DNA of 21,818 nt from an uncultured Methanobrevibacter sp. (GTDB taxonomy: Archaea; Methanobacteriota; Methanobacteria; Methanobacteriales; Methanobacteriaceae), in assembly GCF_937898925.1 (NCBI RefSeq), contig NZ_CALDKF010000057.1, positions 1-21,818 of the forward strand, read 5' to 3'. A program made the position numbers and the translations under genes. The notes under the pieces are model-generated. The model saw only the letters and a program-made list of their open reading frames with translations. It did no database searches and was not told where the DNA came from. This document shows positions 13,660-21,023 of this stretch, in pieces (the first letter of the stretch is position 1; each line of letters starts with the position of its first letter).

Positions 13660-14460
13660 TTATTCTCCACTTTCAAGCAAATATTCATCAGGAATTAGCT
13701 CTTCCAATTGAGAGTAAGCCTTGCTTGAAATAGCTGATTTGTGAATTTCAGGTTCCTTGACAATGGTCAAGCCCCTAATTCTCCTTATTATGCTGGTTTC
13801 ACCTAATTCCTTATTGATCTCATTGATAGTGGCAGTCAATGTCTTGTTAACAACCTCATCAAGCATGTTCTTGTTTGTTCTCAAGATTATCTCCAAGATT
13901 TCCTTATGCTTGTCTTCACGCTCTCTAAGTCTTGACAATTCTCCAGCATCAAAACTCATTTTAGTCTTTAAGACATTCATATCCTGCAATAATTCAATTC
14001 TTTCTTCATTTGATTCATTTAAATCCTTATTCAATTGCTTGATTTCAGAATTCAAGTCATCAATATCCCCATTTAACTTTTTAACTTCATCAATGAGAGA
14101 ATTAGATTCAGAATCGGATAAGACACTGCTATTGATATAATTTGCCTTTTCAAGTTGAGACAATTTAGTTGTAAGCTCTAGATTAATGTTTTCCAATTCC
14201 TCAACTTTTGAGAAAAGAATCTTTTCTTTAGACTTTGCTTCCTTAAGATCGTATTCCAATTTTACTACAGCTTCATCATCTGGGACTACTTCCAAAGTGG
14301 ACACTTCGATTTCAGAAGATGTCTTCAATTCCTCATATTCTTCAGGAGTCAAGATTACAAAATCTCCCTCTTCAAGATTATGTTTTTTCACATCTTCCTT
14401 ACCGATTGTGAGACTTATATTACCTCTTGATTTATTAATTTTCCCAGTCTTTATAATCAT
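13660..14460 (-). CDS. AbrB-like N-terminal domain fused to a long coiled coil
   Basis: The product is 266 aa. Residues 1-46 (KTGKINKSRGNISLTIGKE… LEEGDFVILTPEEYEELK) follow the SpoVT/AbrB swapped-hairpin pattern: an N-terminal strand, a polar loop, G-x-I-S-L-T-I, a helix, then L-E-E-G-D-F-V-I-L. From about 65 to 185 there is a long coiled coil (EYDLKEAKSKEKILFSKVEE and onward) containing few helix breakers. The C-terminal 80 residues include a second charged helix and RRIRGLTIVKEPEI. It is plausibly a DNA-binding, oligomerising protein (inference). A TATA box (TTTATAAA, 14483-14490) lies 26 bases from the ATG and no SD is present, so the mRNA looks leaderless. Confidence 0.6.
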   Translation of the reverse strand: MIIKTGKINKSRGNISLTIGKEDVKKHNLEEGDFVILTPEEYEELKTSSEIEVSTLEVVPDDEAVVKLEYDLKEAKSKEKILFSKVEELENINLELTTKLSQLEKANYINSSVLSDSESNSLIDEVKKLNGDIDDLNSEIKQLNKDLNESNEERIELLQDMNVLKTKMSFDAGELSRLREREDKHKEILEIILRTNKNMLDEVVNKTLTATINEINKELGETSIIRRIRGLTIVKEPEIHKSAISSKAYSQLEELIPDEYLLESGE

Positions 14461-14482
14461 ATTTAATAATATGTTTTATGCC

Positions 14483-14490
14483 TTTATAAA
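14483..14490 (-). promoter_or_regulatory. TATA box giving a leaderless mRNA
   Basis: TTTATAAA (nearly symmetric) is centred about 26 bases before the minus-strand ATG at 14460. This is the archaeal TATA-to-start distance, so transcription would begin at or next to the start codon. Confidence 0.45.
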
Positions 14491-14605
14491 GATTATTATT
14501 TAATTTAAAAAAATTATATAAAAATTAAAGCGATTTTAAAATAAAAATGAAAAAATAAACAATAATTTGTAAAAAATAGCTAAAAACAAATGAATTTAAA
14601 CCAAG

Positions 14606-14652
14606 TACATGTAATGAACATGAAATTTCATGCAATAAATTCATGTAATGAA
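14606..14652. repeat. Cluster of CATGTAATGAA repeats around a palindrome
   Basis: CATGTAATGAA occurs at 14608-14618 and again at 14642-14652, exactly 34 bases apart, with the perfect palindrome CATGAAATTTCATG (14619-14632) between them. The rest of the 347-base gap 14461-14807 is A/T-rich low complexity without an ORF. This may be a regulator site or a 3' structure. Confidence 0.4.
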
Positions 14653-14807
14653 AATTGGTAAAAAAAGATGAAAAATTTATTAAAAAAATATTATAAAAAA
14701 TAGCTTAAAAAATATTAAAAAAATACCGTGAAAAAAATAAAAAATACTGTAAAAAAATAAAAAAATAAAGTAAGAAATAATTAAAAATTAGAATTATTTC
14801 TTAAGAT

Positions 14808-16610
14808 TTATTTAAAATAATCAAACAAGAAGAAATCTGATTCATTGCTCATGCATTCATTGACCCAATTGATGAAGTTTCCACTTGCAGACCCTTTTCT
14901 TTCAGCTTGGCTGTGGCCTTGACCCCACACTTCATTGAACTTAACGCTATCCACATCACTAATCTGCATCAAAGCGAGAGCCAAATTGGTTTCAACGGTA
15001 AATGAAGTGTCTGTCTGTTCAATTCCAGCATTTATTCTCCAGTATTTGGCAGGATGTGATGATCCCACTCCATCATAATAAGGGGAAACATAATACAATG
15101 GATTATACATATTGGAACGATTCTCAATTGTGTAATTGAACCTATCCAATTCTTTCAAGTCATTTGCATAGGATGTTGCCTTAGATGAGTCATAATCAGA
15201 GAACTGAGAGTAATTTTCTGAATTTTCCTTTAGGGCATTTGCCATAATGCCATCAAAGTGCAATGAATCATGCTCATCAGTGCCGAATAACTCATTTTCA
15301 GCTTGGTCTCTTCCTAAATCATCAAATGCACCAACATCTTTAGTTGGGGATTTGCAATGTTTTACAAAGGCTTCAATGCTTGTGACTTTTGCAGTGTTTG
15401 TTGAACTGTTATAAATGATCCATTCCTCATCGCCATTCAATGAATCGATATATTCCTGTGGAGTTCTGTAAGTTCCAGAACTTGATCCGGTAACATCACT
15501 TGAAAGAGAGACTCCTTCAGGTACAGGACCACTATCCATGCTTCCAGAAGAACTTGGAGAGTATGGGAAACTGGTTTCATTCAAGAAATTGTTCAAGGAA
15601 TCCTCTACAATCTTAAGCATATAATCATAATATGAACCTGATGTGTAAATTCCATCTTCAGACTCTTCAAGACTTAAAGGCTTTCCATTAGGACTCCTAA
15701 GGCCTAAATCATTAATGTATTTGGCATATTCACTAGCCAAATCGTCAGATAATGCACCAGTCCAAGTGCCTGTTCCACGAGTTCCATCTGTACTGTATTG
15801 GCCCATAGTCCATTCATAAGCCTCATCAGCAGTGTCTAAAGAAGTGATAGGACACCAGCACATTGCTCCACAGATACTGTCTGACAACTTGATTCCATTT
15901 CTGTCTATAATGGCTGCACCAATGGATTCAAGGTATGGTGTGTACATCTCACTGTCACCGCTTGCACCTAATATAGCACTTTGAGCACCGCCACCACTGT
16001 GACCAAATGAAAATATCCTTTGGCTGTCACCAGGAAGGGTATCGTCATTGAATTTCAAGTAAAGCACCGCTGCCTTCAAGTCAGTTACTCCCCAAGGGGC
16101 CCCCCCAGAATAATTTCCACCATTTTCTCTGCCTCTGCAACCTGCATTAACGTAAATGAAGCCTGCATCTGTGTAGTCTTTAACTTCCTTAGCATTATAT
16201 CTTGTTGGAGCTTTTTGGGCAGAATATCCTGCAGTGTTGATAGGCATTACAATAGGGGCATTGGATGCAGAATAATTTCCAACATGACCGTCTATCACTG
16301 TACATGTGTATGTTCCATTCCCATTTCTTTCGCTGTTAAAGTAATCTCCAGGGACATAAATTCCTAAAGACTCATATTCTGTAGCTTCAGGATTTGCACA
16401 GTACACAAGCCCAATTTGATAATAGATATTGTTTTTCTCATCATAATTCCAATTGGACATGTCAAGGGTTAATTCCTCATTCAATTCTGTGAGGTTAACC
16501 TTATAATTATTAGTATCAGTTAATAATCCCATTTCACTTGCAGCCACTAACAAAGTAAGTATTGCAATCACTACTGCTATAAGCAAAATAAGTTTATTTG
16601 TTCTATTCAT
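14808..16610 (-). CDS. Exported alpha/beta-hydrolase related to subtype B tannases
   Basis: The product is 600 aa. The ATG at 16610 is preferred to a GTG at 16616, which lies in the GGTGTGG ribosome-binding region. Residues about 6-27 form an uncleaved or cleaved hydrophobic segment, so the enzyme is exported or anchored outside. YVNAGCRGRENGG (153-165) is followed by GGAPWGVTDLKAAVLYLKFND, then the nucleophile elbow GHSGGGA (203-209, Ser205), WCPITSLDTADEAYEW (252-267), and near the end YWRINAGIEQTDTSFTVETN (Asp534 as likely acid) and WGQGHSQAE (His566). This order matches Lactobacillus-type tannases, which split gallate and related phenolic esters. The true substrate is unknown. The 270-430 lid region is long and rich in Ser and Gly. 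Confidence 0.8.
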   Translation of the reverse strand: MNRTNKLILLIAVVIAILTLLVAASEMGLLTDTNNYKVNLTELNEELTLDMSNWNYDEKNNIYYQIGLVYCANPEATEYESLGIYVPGDYFNSERNGNGTYTCTVIDGHVGNYSASNAPIVMPINTAGYSAQKAPTRYNAKEVKDYTDAGFIYVNAGCRGRENGGNYSGGAPWGVTDLKAAVLYLKFNDDTLPGDSQRIFSFGHSGGGAQSAILGASGDSEMYTPYLESIGAAIIDRNGIKLSDSICGAMCWCPITSLDTADEAYEWTMGQYSTDGTRGTGTWTGALSDDLASEYAKYINDLGLRSPNGKPLSLEESEDGIYTSGSYYDYMLKIVEDSLNNFLNETSFPYSPSSSGSMDSGPVPEGVSLSSDVTGSSSGTYRTPQEYIDSLNGDEEWIIYNSSTNTAKVTSIEAFVKHCKSPTKDVGAFDDLGRDQAENELFGTDEHDSLHFDGIMANALKENSENYSQFSDYDSSKATSYANDLKELDRFNYTIENRSNMYNPLYYVSPYYDGVGSSHPAKYWRINAGIEQTDTSFTVETNLALALMQISDVDSVKFNEVWGQGHSQAERKGSASGNFINWVNECMSNESDFFLFDYFK

Positions 16611-16657
16611 AACCACACCACAATCAAACTTTGTTTAAAATAAATAAAAATAAATAA

Positions 16658-17083
16658 TTATTCCAGAATTTCAAAAGTTCTGACTATTTCCATAAATTTG
16701 GAAACTATATCGCTAACTGTCCTAAGTTCAAATATGTAAACGAATCCATCCTCTAGAAATACAACTGAAAACATTTCAAAATCAATCTCAGGAATTGAAA
16801 TCCTTGAATGTATCTGAATGGTTGGCATTTTGCCTACATTTGCAATCTCAGAGGATATGATTTCAGCATTATCATTCAATAGGCTTTCCTCAATGATTTC
16901 CTTGAAATCATCAAGTGATGGCATCTCTGATTGGAATGCAATTACATTCAATAAGCTGCCATCCTCATAGCTTAAGGTAGCTATGCAATCAGGATTGTTC
17001 TCCAATGGAACCTCTTCCAATTCCCATTCATCGCTGTATTTAAATGATAACTTTTCATTTGAACATGTATTTAGATTAGACAT
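16658..17083 (-). CDS. PsbP/DUF1795-like small protein (paralogue 3)
   Basis: The product is 141 aa with AGAGGG six bases before the ATG. It starts LSFKYSDEWELEEVP (12-26), then DCIATLSYEDGSLLNVIAF, a helix (SLDDFKEIIEESLL), MPTIQIHSRISI, and FVYIFELRT followed by a final helix MEIVRTFEILE. It is soluble. It is about 48 bases upstream of the tannase-like gene on the same strand and may be co-transcribed with it. It is the third PsbP-like copy within 5 kb. Confidence 0.65.
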   Translation of the reverse strand: MSNLNTCSNEKLSFKYSDEWELEEVPLENNPDCIATLSYEDGSLLNVIAFQSEMPSLDDFKEIIEESLLNDNAEIISSEIANVGKMPTIQIHSRISIPEIDFEMFSVVFLEDGFVYIFELRTVSDIVSKFMEIVRTFEILE

Positions 17084-17332
17084 AAAAAGCCCTCTTGAAT
17101 TATTGAATTGATTATATATCTTTTTATAATTCTTTATGAATATATATTTTATTAAAACATTTTTAATTAACTGATATCAATATGATAAGCATTTTAAAAA
17201 TGATGAAATAAAATCAATATGCTAATTAAAATAAAAATAACAAGTTAAAATTAATTTTTATTTAAAAATAAGAAATTATAATCGTTTAGAAACTAAATAG
17301 AAAGATTTAAATTAGAATAAGAACAAAATAAG

Positions 17333-17509
17333 GTATGGGATTAACATTTATAAAATACCTTTAAAGAATTATAGGCTAAACGACTTATTAAGCATTTTTC
17401 ACTCAATGAATCGATCCAAATAATTACATACTCAATATAAAAAAACCCTAAACTCAATATATTTGTTAATCCCCACACCCCCTATTGATAGGGGAAATAG
17501 CTTTTTTTA
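17333..17509 (+). ncRNA. Candidate unannotated transcript with paired ends and terminal hairpin
   Basis: Within the gene-free 17084-17669 stretch, GGGATTAACA (17337-17346) and TGTTAATCCC (17464-17473) are perfect 10-base complements 117 bases apart. They are followed by the hairpin CCCCTAT/ATAGGGG (17479-17494, two-base centre) and a T run (17502-17508). A TATA-like TTTAAAT (17306-17312) would place a start at about 17335. The interior is AT-rich without an ORF. A plus-strand structured RNA is one reading; a terminator plus chance repeat is another. Confidence 0.3.
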
Positions 17510-17560
17510 AGTATTATGAAAAAATACAAAAAATAATTAAAAATAGAAAAAATGAAAATT

Positions 17561-17648
17561 AATGAAATAATAAAAAAATGAAGAAATAAAAATAGCTAAA
17601 AATAAATGAAATAATAAAAAAATGAAGAAATAAAAATAGCTAAAAATA
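17561..17648. repeat. Two perfect tandem copies of a 44-bp AT-rich unit
   Basis: 17561-17604 and 17605-17648 are identical (beginning AATGAAATAATAAAAAAATG and containing one AATAGCTAAAAATA). They lie beyond the stop of the DUF655 gene. It is a simple tandem duplication, useful as a strain marker or an assembly test. Confidence 0.75.
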
Positions 17649-17669
17649 AAAAATAAAAGAGAAAAACAA

Positions 17670-18317
17670 TTATCTGATACGTTTTCCCTCTTTTTCAAGG
17701 AGTCCTTTTTCTTTTATCATTTCGATGAAACGGCTGTCATCAGTAACGAATTCATCATACTCTTGAACTTCTTTCTTATTGGATCTTTTGACAATAGTGA
17801 ATAAATAGGATGGTCTTCCCTTTTTCTCTTTAGGAAGCTCAATCAATTCATAAAGAACTCTTTTCACAATCAATTCCTTTGAGCTTTCAATAAAGCTGAT
17901 TCTATTGTCGATGTCTTCAAAGCTTTCAAAGTCACCGTTAAGCTCTTTTTCGGTTAAGATTTTAGAACCTAATTTTCTGCTTATTCCATCTAAGAAGTGC
18001 AATTTACTTGCCTGCTTGCTTTGCTCATTGAAGAACTTTACATATTTAGGCTCATTGGCAGTTACAATGCTGTAAACAGCCTTTTCTGTTTCAAATTCCT
18101 GGTCCTTGCTTAAGTCATCATAGCTTAAGTGAGCTCTTTCCTGCTTGACAAAAGCACTATCCTTTCCAAGGGGAATCTTGTCTTGAACCTTAACGTCAAC
18201 ATCATCATTCAAGTCCAAATCCATCAAGATGAAGTAATCTGTTCCAATGATGCGGGCAGTCTTTTTATCATCACTGTCTTTAGTGCTTAAAACCAAACCG
18301 AAATTTTCATTTTTCAT
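17670..18317 (-). CDS. DUF655 family protein
   Basis: The product is 215 aa, with GAGGTG ahead of its ATG. The middle YVKFFNEQSKQASKLHFLDGISRKLGSKIL… FESFEDIDNRI is the DUF655 helix-hairpin-helix signature (FFN-x-A…LH-x-L-x-G-I-G-K/R-K…FESFEDI). The N-terminal half is the beta-rich part (FGLVLST, TDYFILMDLDL, VKVQDKIPLGKD). Family members are archaeal, predicted nucleic-acid binding, and of unknown function. This copy differs from the usual GIGKK by reading GISRK, and the C terminus is strongly basic (KRSNKKEV… KEGKRIR). It starts 16 bases after the aRF1 stop, so it is co-transcribed with a translation termination factor, which hints at a role near the ribosome or RNA. Confidence 0.8.
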   Translation of the reverse strand: MKNENFGLVLSTKDSDDKKTARIIGTDYFILMDLDLNDDVDVKVQDKIPLGKDSAFVKQERAHLSYDDLSKDQEFETEKAVYSIVTANEPKYVKFFNEQSKQASKLHFLDGISRKLGSKILTEKELNGDFESFEDIDNRISFIESSKELIVKRVLYELIELPKEKKGRPSYLFTIVKRSNKKEVQEYDEFVTDDSRFIEMIKEKGLLEKEGKRIR

Positions 18318-18333
18318 AAAAACACCTCGGAAA

Positions 18334-19578
18334 TTATCTTACATTATACCTTAAGATAGCACCGATTCCACCGAAAGCCCTGTACAATTGGCTTCCCTCT
18401 TCGGTTTCAGTGGAAATGATCTCTACACTGGAACCTAAATCCTCAGCGATATTAGCTAAATCTTCAATTAAGTCTTCCTCTTGAGTGATTTTCATTTTCT
18501 CATTACATTGAGGGCAGGTTAAGTCCTCTACCTTCTGGCCTTCCTTTTGAGTGACTTCAGCATGGAATCCGCAAGCTTGACAATCCAAGGTTAACCTTTT
18601 GGATTTTAAGTCTTCACTAAGCAAAAGAACATCAACTGCACCCATCTGCAAATTGGTTCTGACTTCCTTTTCACCATAGGAGTATAAACCATGGTCATCT
18701 CTTAACTCAGCAAGGAATCTTTGCACTAATTTTTTCTCTTGGATAACTCCCAATTCCTCTAAAGCACCAGATGCCTTGTCGATGGTTTCCCTAATACCGA
18801 ATTCACCGGTATATGAAGTGTCTACAGTGGTGATTACCTTATCCTTAAGCTCATAATGCATGTAATCTCCATTATAGTAATCCTCTTTAGTACCACCAGG
18901 ACCACCAAGAACAATACCCTTCAAGTCATCCTTGATTGGAAGGAATTCATCATCCATGTGAGTACCTATCCTTTTCAAGAACTCGTGAGCCAATTGGTCA
19001 ATTACCCTATCGAACCTTCTTTGTGATTGTCCCCCTGCCTTATGCTTACCAGGAACACCACTGGTTAAGTTAGCGACCACATTGATTCTTTTACCTTTCA
19101 ATGTAGCTATGGTTGCCTCATTCCTATCGATTACAGCAATACCGTAAACTTCCTTGGAAGCAATCATATCTTCTAAAGGCTCAAGATAAAAGGTGCTGTC
19201 ACAAATGTATCTGTAAGTTTGGATCTCTTCAGGAGGTTCGATAACTACAGTTTCCATCTTTTCAGTTCCAGGACCGCCTTTAGGAATCATACCAACGAAC
19301 AATACAAAACCATTCGGCAATTCCTTATTGTCGTTTGTAATCATACGGATTCTTTGCATGATTACCTCAATAGCTGATTGAACATTCTTACGAGTGGTTT
19401 TACTCTTGATGTTAGCACTTTGTCCTAATTCATCCCTCATCTGCTTGATGATATCACTTAATTGCTTTGTTGGAGGAACGTACATGGAAACAAGCTCTGT
19501 TCCCTTTCCTTTCTTTTCAGCCAATTCCTTTAATGACTTTTTAAACTCATATAATTCCTTTGAGGATACCTCACTCAT
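18334..19578 (-). CDS. prf1: Peptide chain release factor aRF1
   Basis: The product is 414 aa, the normal length for archaeal release factor 1. Domain 1 has the stop-codon-reading NIKS loop (56-59 in SANIKSKTTRKNVQSA). Domain 2 has the peptidyl-tRNA-hydrolysing GGQ (182-184 in KHKAGGQSQRRFDR). Domain 3 carries an inserted zinc-type mini-domain, C333-x2-C336 … C355-x2-C358, and ends FGGIGAILRY. It recognises all three stop codons and releases the finished protein together with aEF1A. GGTG lies close upstream of the ATG. It heads an operon with the DUF655 gene and is divergent from the PAP2-like gene. Confidence 0.97.
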   Translation of the reverse strand: MSEVSSKELYEFKKSLKELAEKKGKGTELVSMYVPPTKQLSDIIKQMRDELGQSANIKSKTTRKNVQSAIEVIMQRIRMITNDNKELPNGFVLFVGMIPKGGPGTEKMETVVIEPPEEIQTYRYICDSTFYLEPLEDMIASKEVYGIAVIDRNEATIATLKGKRINVVANLTSGVPGKHKAGGQSQRRFDRVIDQLAHEFLKRIGTHMDDEFLPIKDDLKGIVLGGPGGTKEDYYNGDYMHYELKDKVITTVDTSYTGEFGIRETIDKASGALEELGVIQEKKLVQRFLAELRDDHGLYSYGEKEVRTNLQMGAVDVLLLSEDLKSKRLTLDCQACGFHAEVTQKEGQKVEDLTCPQCNEKMKITQEEDLIEDLANIAEDLGSSVEIISTETEEGSQLYRAFGGIGAILRYNVR

Positions 19579-19779
19579 TTATAACACCTGATAAAATTGA
19601 TAAATAATTTTTTGATAAGTAATTAGTATAAAAAATTAAAATAAAACAATATAATTTAAGATTATTCAAAACTTTAAAATAAAATATTCATAGAAAAATT
19701 ACTAAAGCAGTAACTTTTAATAGAAAATCATTCACTAAAATAGAAATTTCTGTCAAACCATAATAATAACCTTAAATTG

Positions 19780-19822
19780 ATATAATATATTATATATTGG
19801 TATAAGTTACTTATATAAGTAA
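19780..19822. promoter_or_regulatory. Two perfect 16-bp palindromes in the aRF1/PAP2-like gap
   Basis: ATATAATATATTATAT (19780-19795) and TTACTTATATAAGTAA (19807-19822) are both perfect palindromes 11 bases apart. The second contains a TATATA core that could act as a TATA box for the plus-strand gene about 120 bases on. The remaining gap 19579-19942 is AT-rich with no ORF. In such AT-rich DNA the first palindrome may be chance. Confidence 0.35.
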
Positions 19823-19942
19823 TGATGAAAATTAGAATTTTTTAAGAAAATATTAATAATTGAAAAGATATAAGATTATTTAATTAATATTATTTTAAAA
19901 GATTTTATAAGATTATTTCATTAAGTTAACGGAGGAAAGTAA

Positions 19943-20893
19943 TTGTTTGGCCTAAAAAACATCAATACGGAAAACACATATGATGAAACTGACGAAAAGA
20001 AGCTTAAAATAGCTGATACAATCTCTATTTTTACAAATCCTCCGATTATTACAATTCCATTATTTACAATTATTTGTATAATTCTTGCATGTAATGGAAC
20101 TCCATTTACAAGCGGATTCAGCTTTGATTGGACTCAATTCATTATTACAGAACTGATTTCACTTATCTTTGCATCCGTCTTGCCAATGGCTATCACTCTC
20201 TATTGGGCAAAGAAATTGAATACAGACAAGGACATTTCAAATAGGGAAGACCGTTTCGTTCCTCTTATCGTAGGGGTCTTGTCTTACTTAATAGGCTTTA
20301 TAATTGCATGGGCTCTTGGAGTTTCCAATTTCCTGATTGTTTTAATACTTTGTTATGCAGTGAACACATTAATTGTACTGCTCATTACCTCCAAATGGAA
20401 AATCAGTATCCATACAACCGGACTTACTGGACCGGTAGCTGCATTGATCATGCTTCTTGGACCTATTGGAGCATTAGTTGGTCTAGTCTATCCTCTACTG
20501 ATTTGGAGCAGATTCACACTTAAGAAGCATACAATGGCTCAAGCAATAGCAGGTGGTGTGTTTGGACTTGTCATGACTGTACTCGAAGCTTATCTTTACA
20601 TGGATTTGCTACATTTGCCTGTTTACAATTTGGTTCCATTAGGTGAATGCTTATGGATAATCCTCGGACTTATCTTCGCTCCAGTGCTTTTAGGAATTCT
20701 CACAATATTGAATGACAATGGAAAAGGCAATACAAAAGCGATATTCTATTTATTATGCATTTTAGCGATTGCATTCTTCATATTCCTTGCTCCTCAATCT
20801 GCACTCATAACATTGATTCTTGCAATAATCGCATCAATTTTAGTAAGCTATTTTGGTGGAGAGAATTTCAGTTGGTTTAGAGCAATCCGATAG
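19943..20893 (+). CDS. PAP2-superfamily-like membrane phosphatase
   Basis: The product is 316 aa starting at TTG, supported by GGAGG (19931-19935) seven bases away; no ATG or GTG in frame lies near. About eight to nine membrane helices are visible (for example 33-52, 68-88, 106-148, 161-190, 203-222, 236-256 and 266-304). Lipid-phosphatase-type elements occur in order: NREDR (100-104), KISIHTTG (153-160, with His157) and R190…H196 in SRFTLKKHTMAQ. These are the expected positions of the phosphate-binding residues, so an isoprenoid or lipid phosphatase role is plausible. The motifs are diverged and catalysis is not assured. It stands alone, with aRF1 divergent upstream and UMP kinase 130 bases downstream. 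Confidence 0.7.
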   Translation: MFGLKNINTENTYDETDEKKLKIADTISIFTNPPIITIPLFTIICIILACNGTPFTSGFSFDWTQFIITELISLIFASVLPMAITLYWAKKLNTDKDISNREDRFVPLIVGVLSYLIGFIIAWALGVSNFLIVLILCYAVNTLIVLLITSKWKISIHTTGLTGPVAALIMLLGPIGALVGLVYPLLIWSRFTLKKHTMAQAIAGGVFGLVMTVLEAYLYMDLLHLPVYNLVPLGECLWIILGLIFAPVLLGILTILNDNGKGNTKAIFYLLCILAIAFFIFLAPQSALITLILAIIASILVSYFGGENFSWFRAIR

Positions 20894-21023
20894 TAAATTT
20901 AAATATAATTAAATAGATAAATTATATCAATAATTAAGTAATTTTTAAAATTATTTACTAAATTAAAACTAACTAAAAAACTAAAAATTAAACTATAAAA
21001 AACATTGATTGAAAGGTGAACTT

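Noticed and set aside
16020..16367. Open frame on the plus strand inside the esterase gene
   Set aside because: It lies wholly within the strongly supported tannase-like coding region, lacks a ribosome binding site and has a Cys/Ile-rich, non-protein-like composition.
17520..17660. CRISPR-like spacing of repeats
   Set aside because: There are only two adjacent 44-base copies with no spacers. It is a simple tandem duplication of AT-rich DNA.
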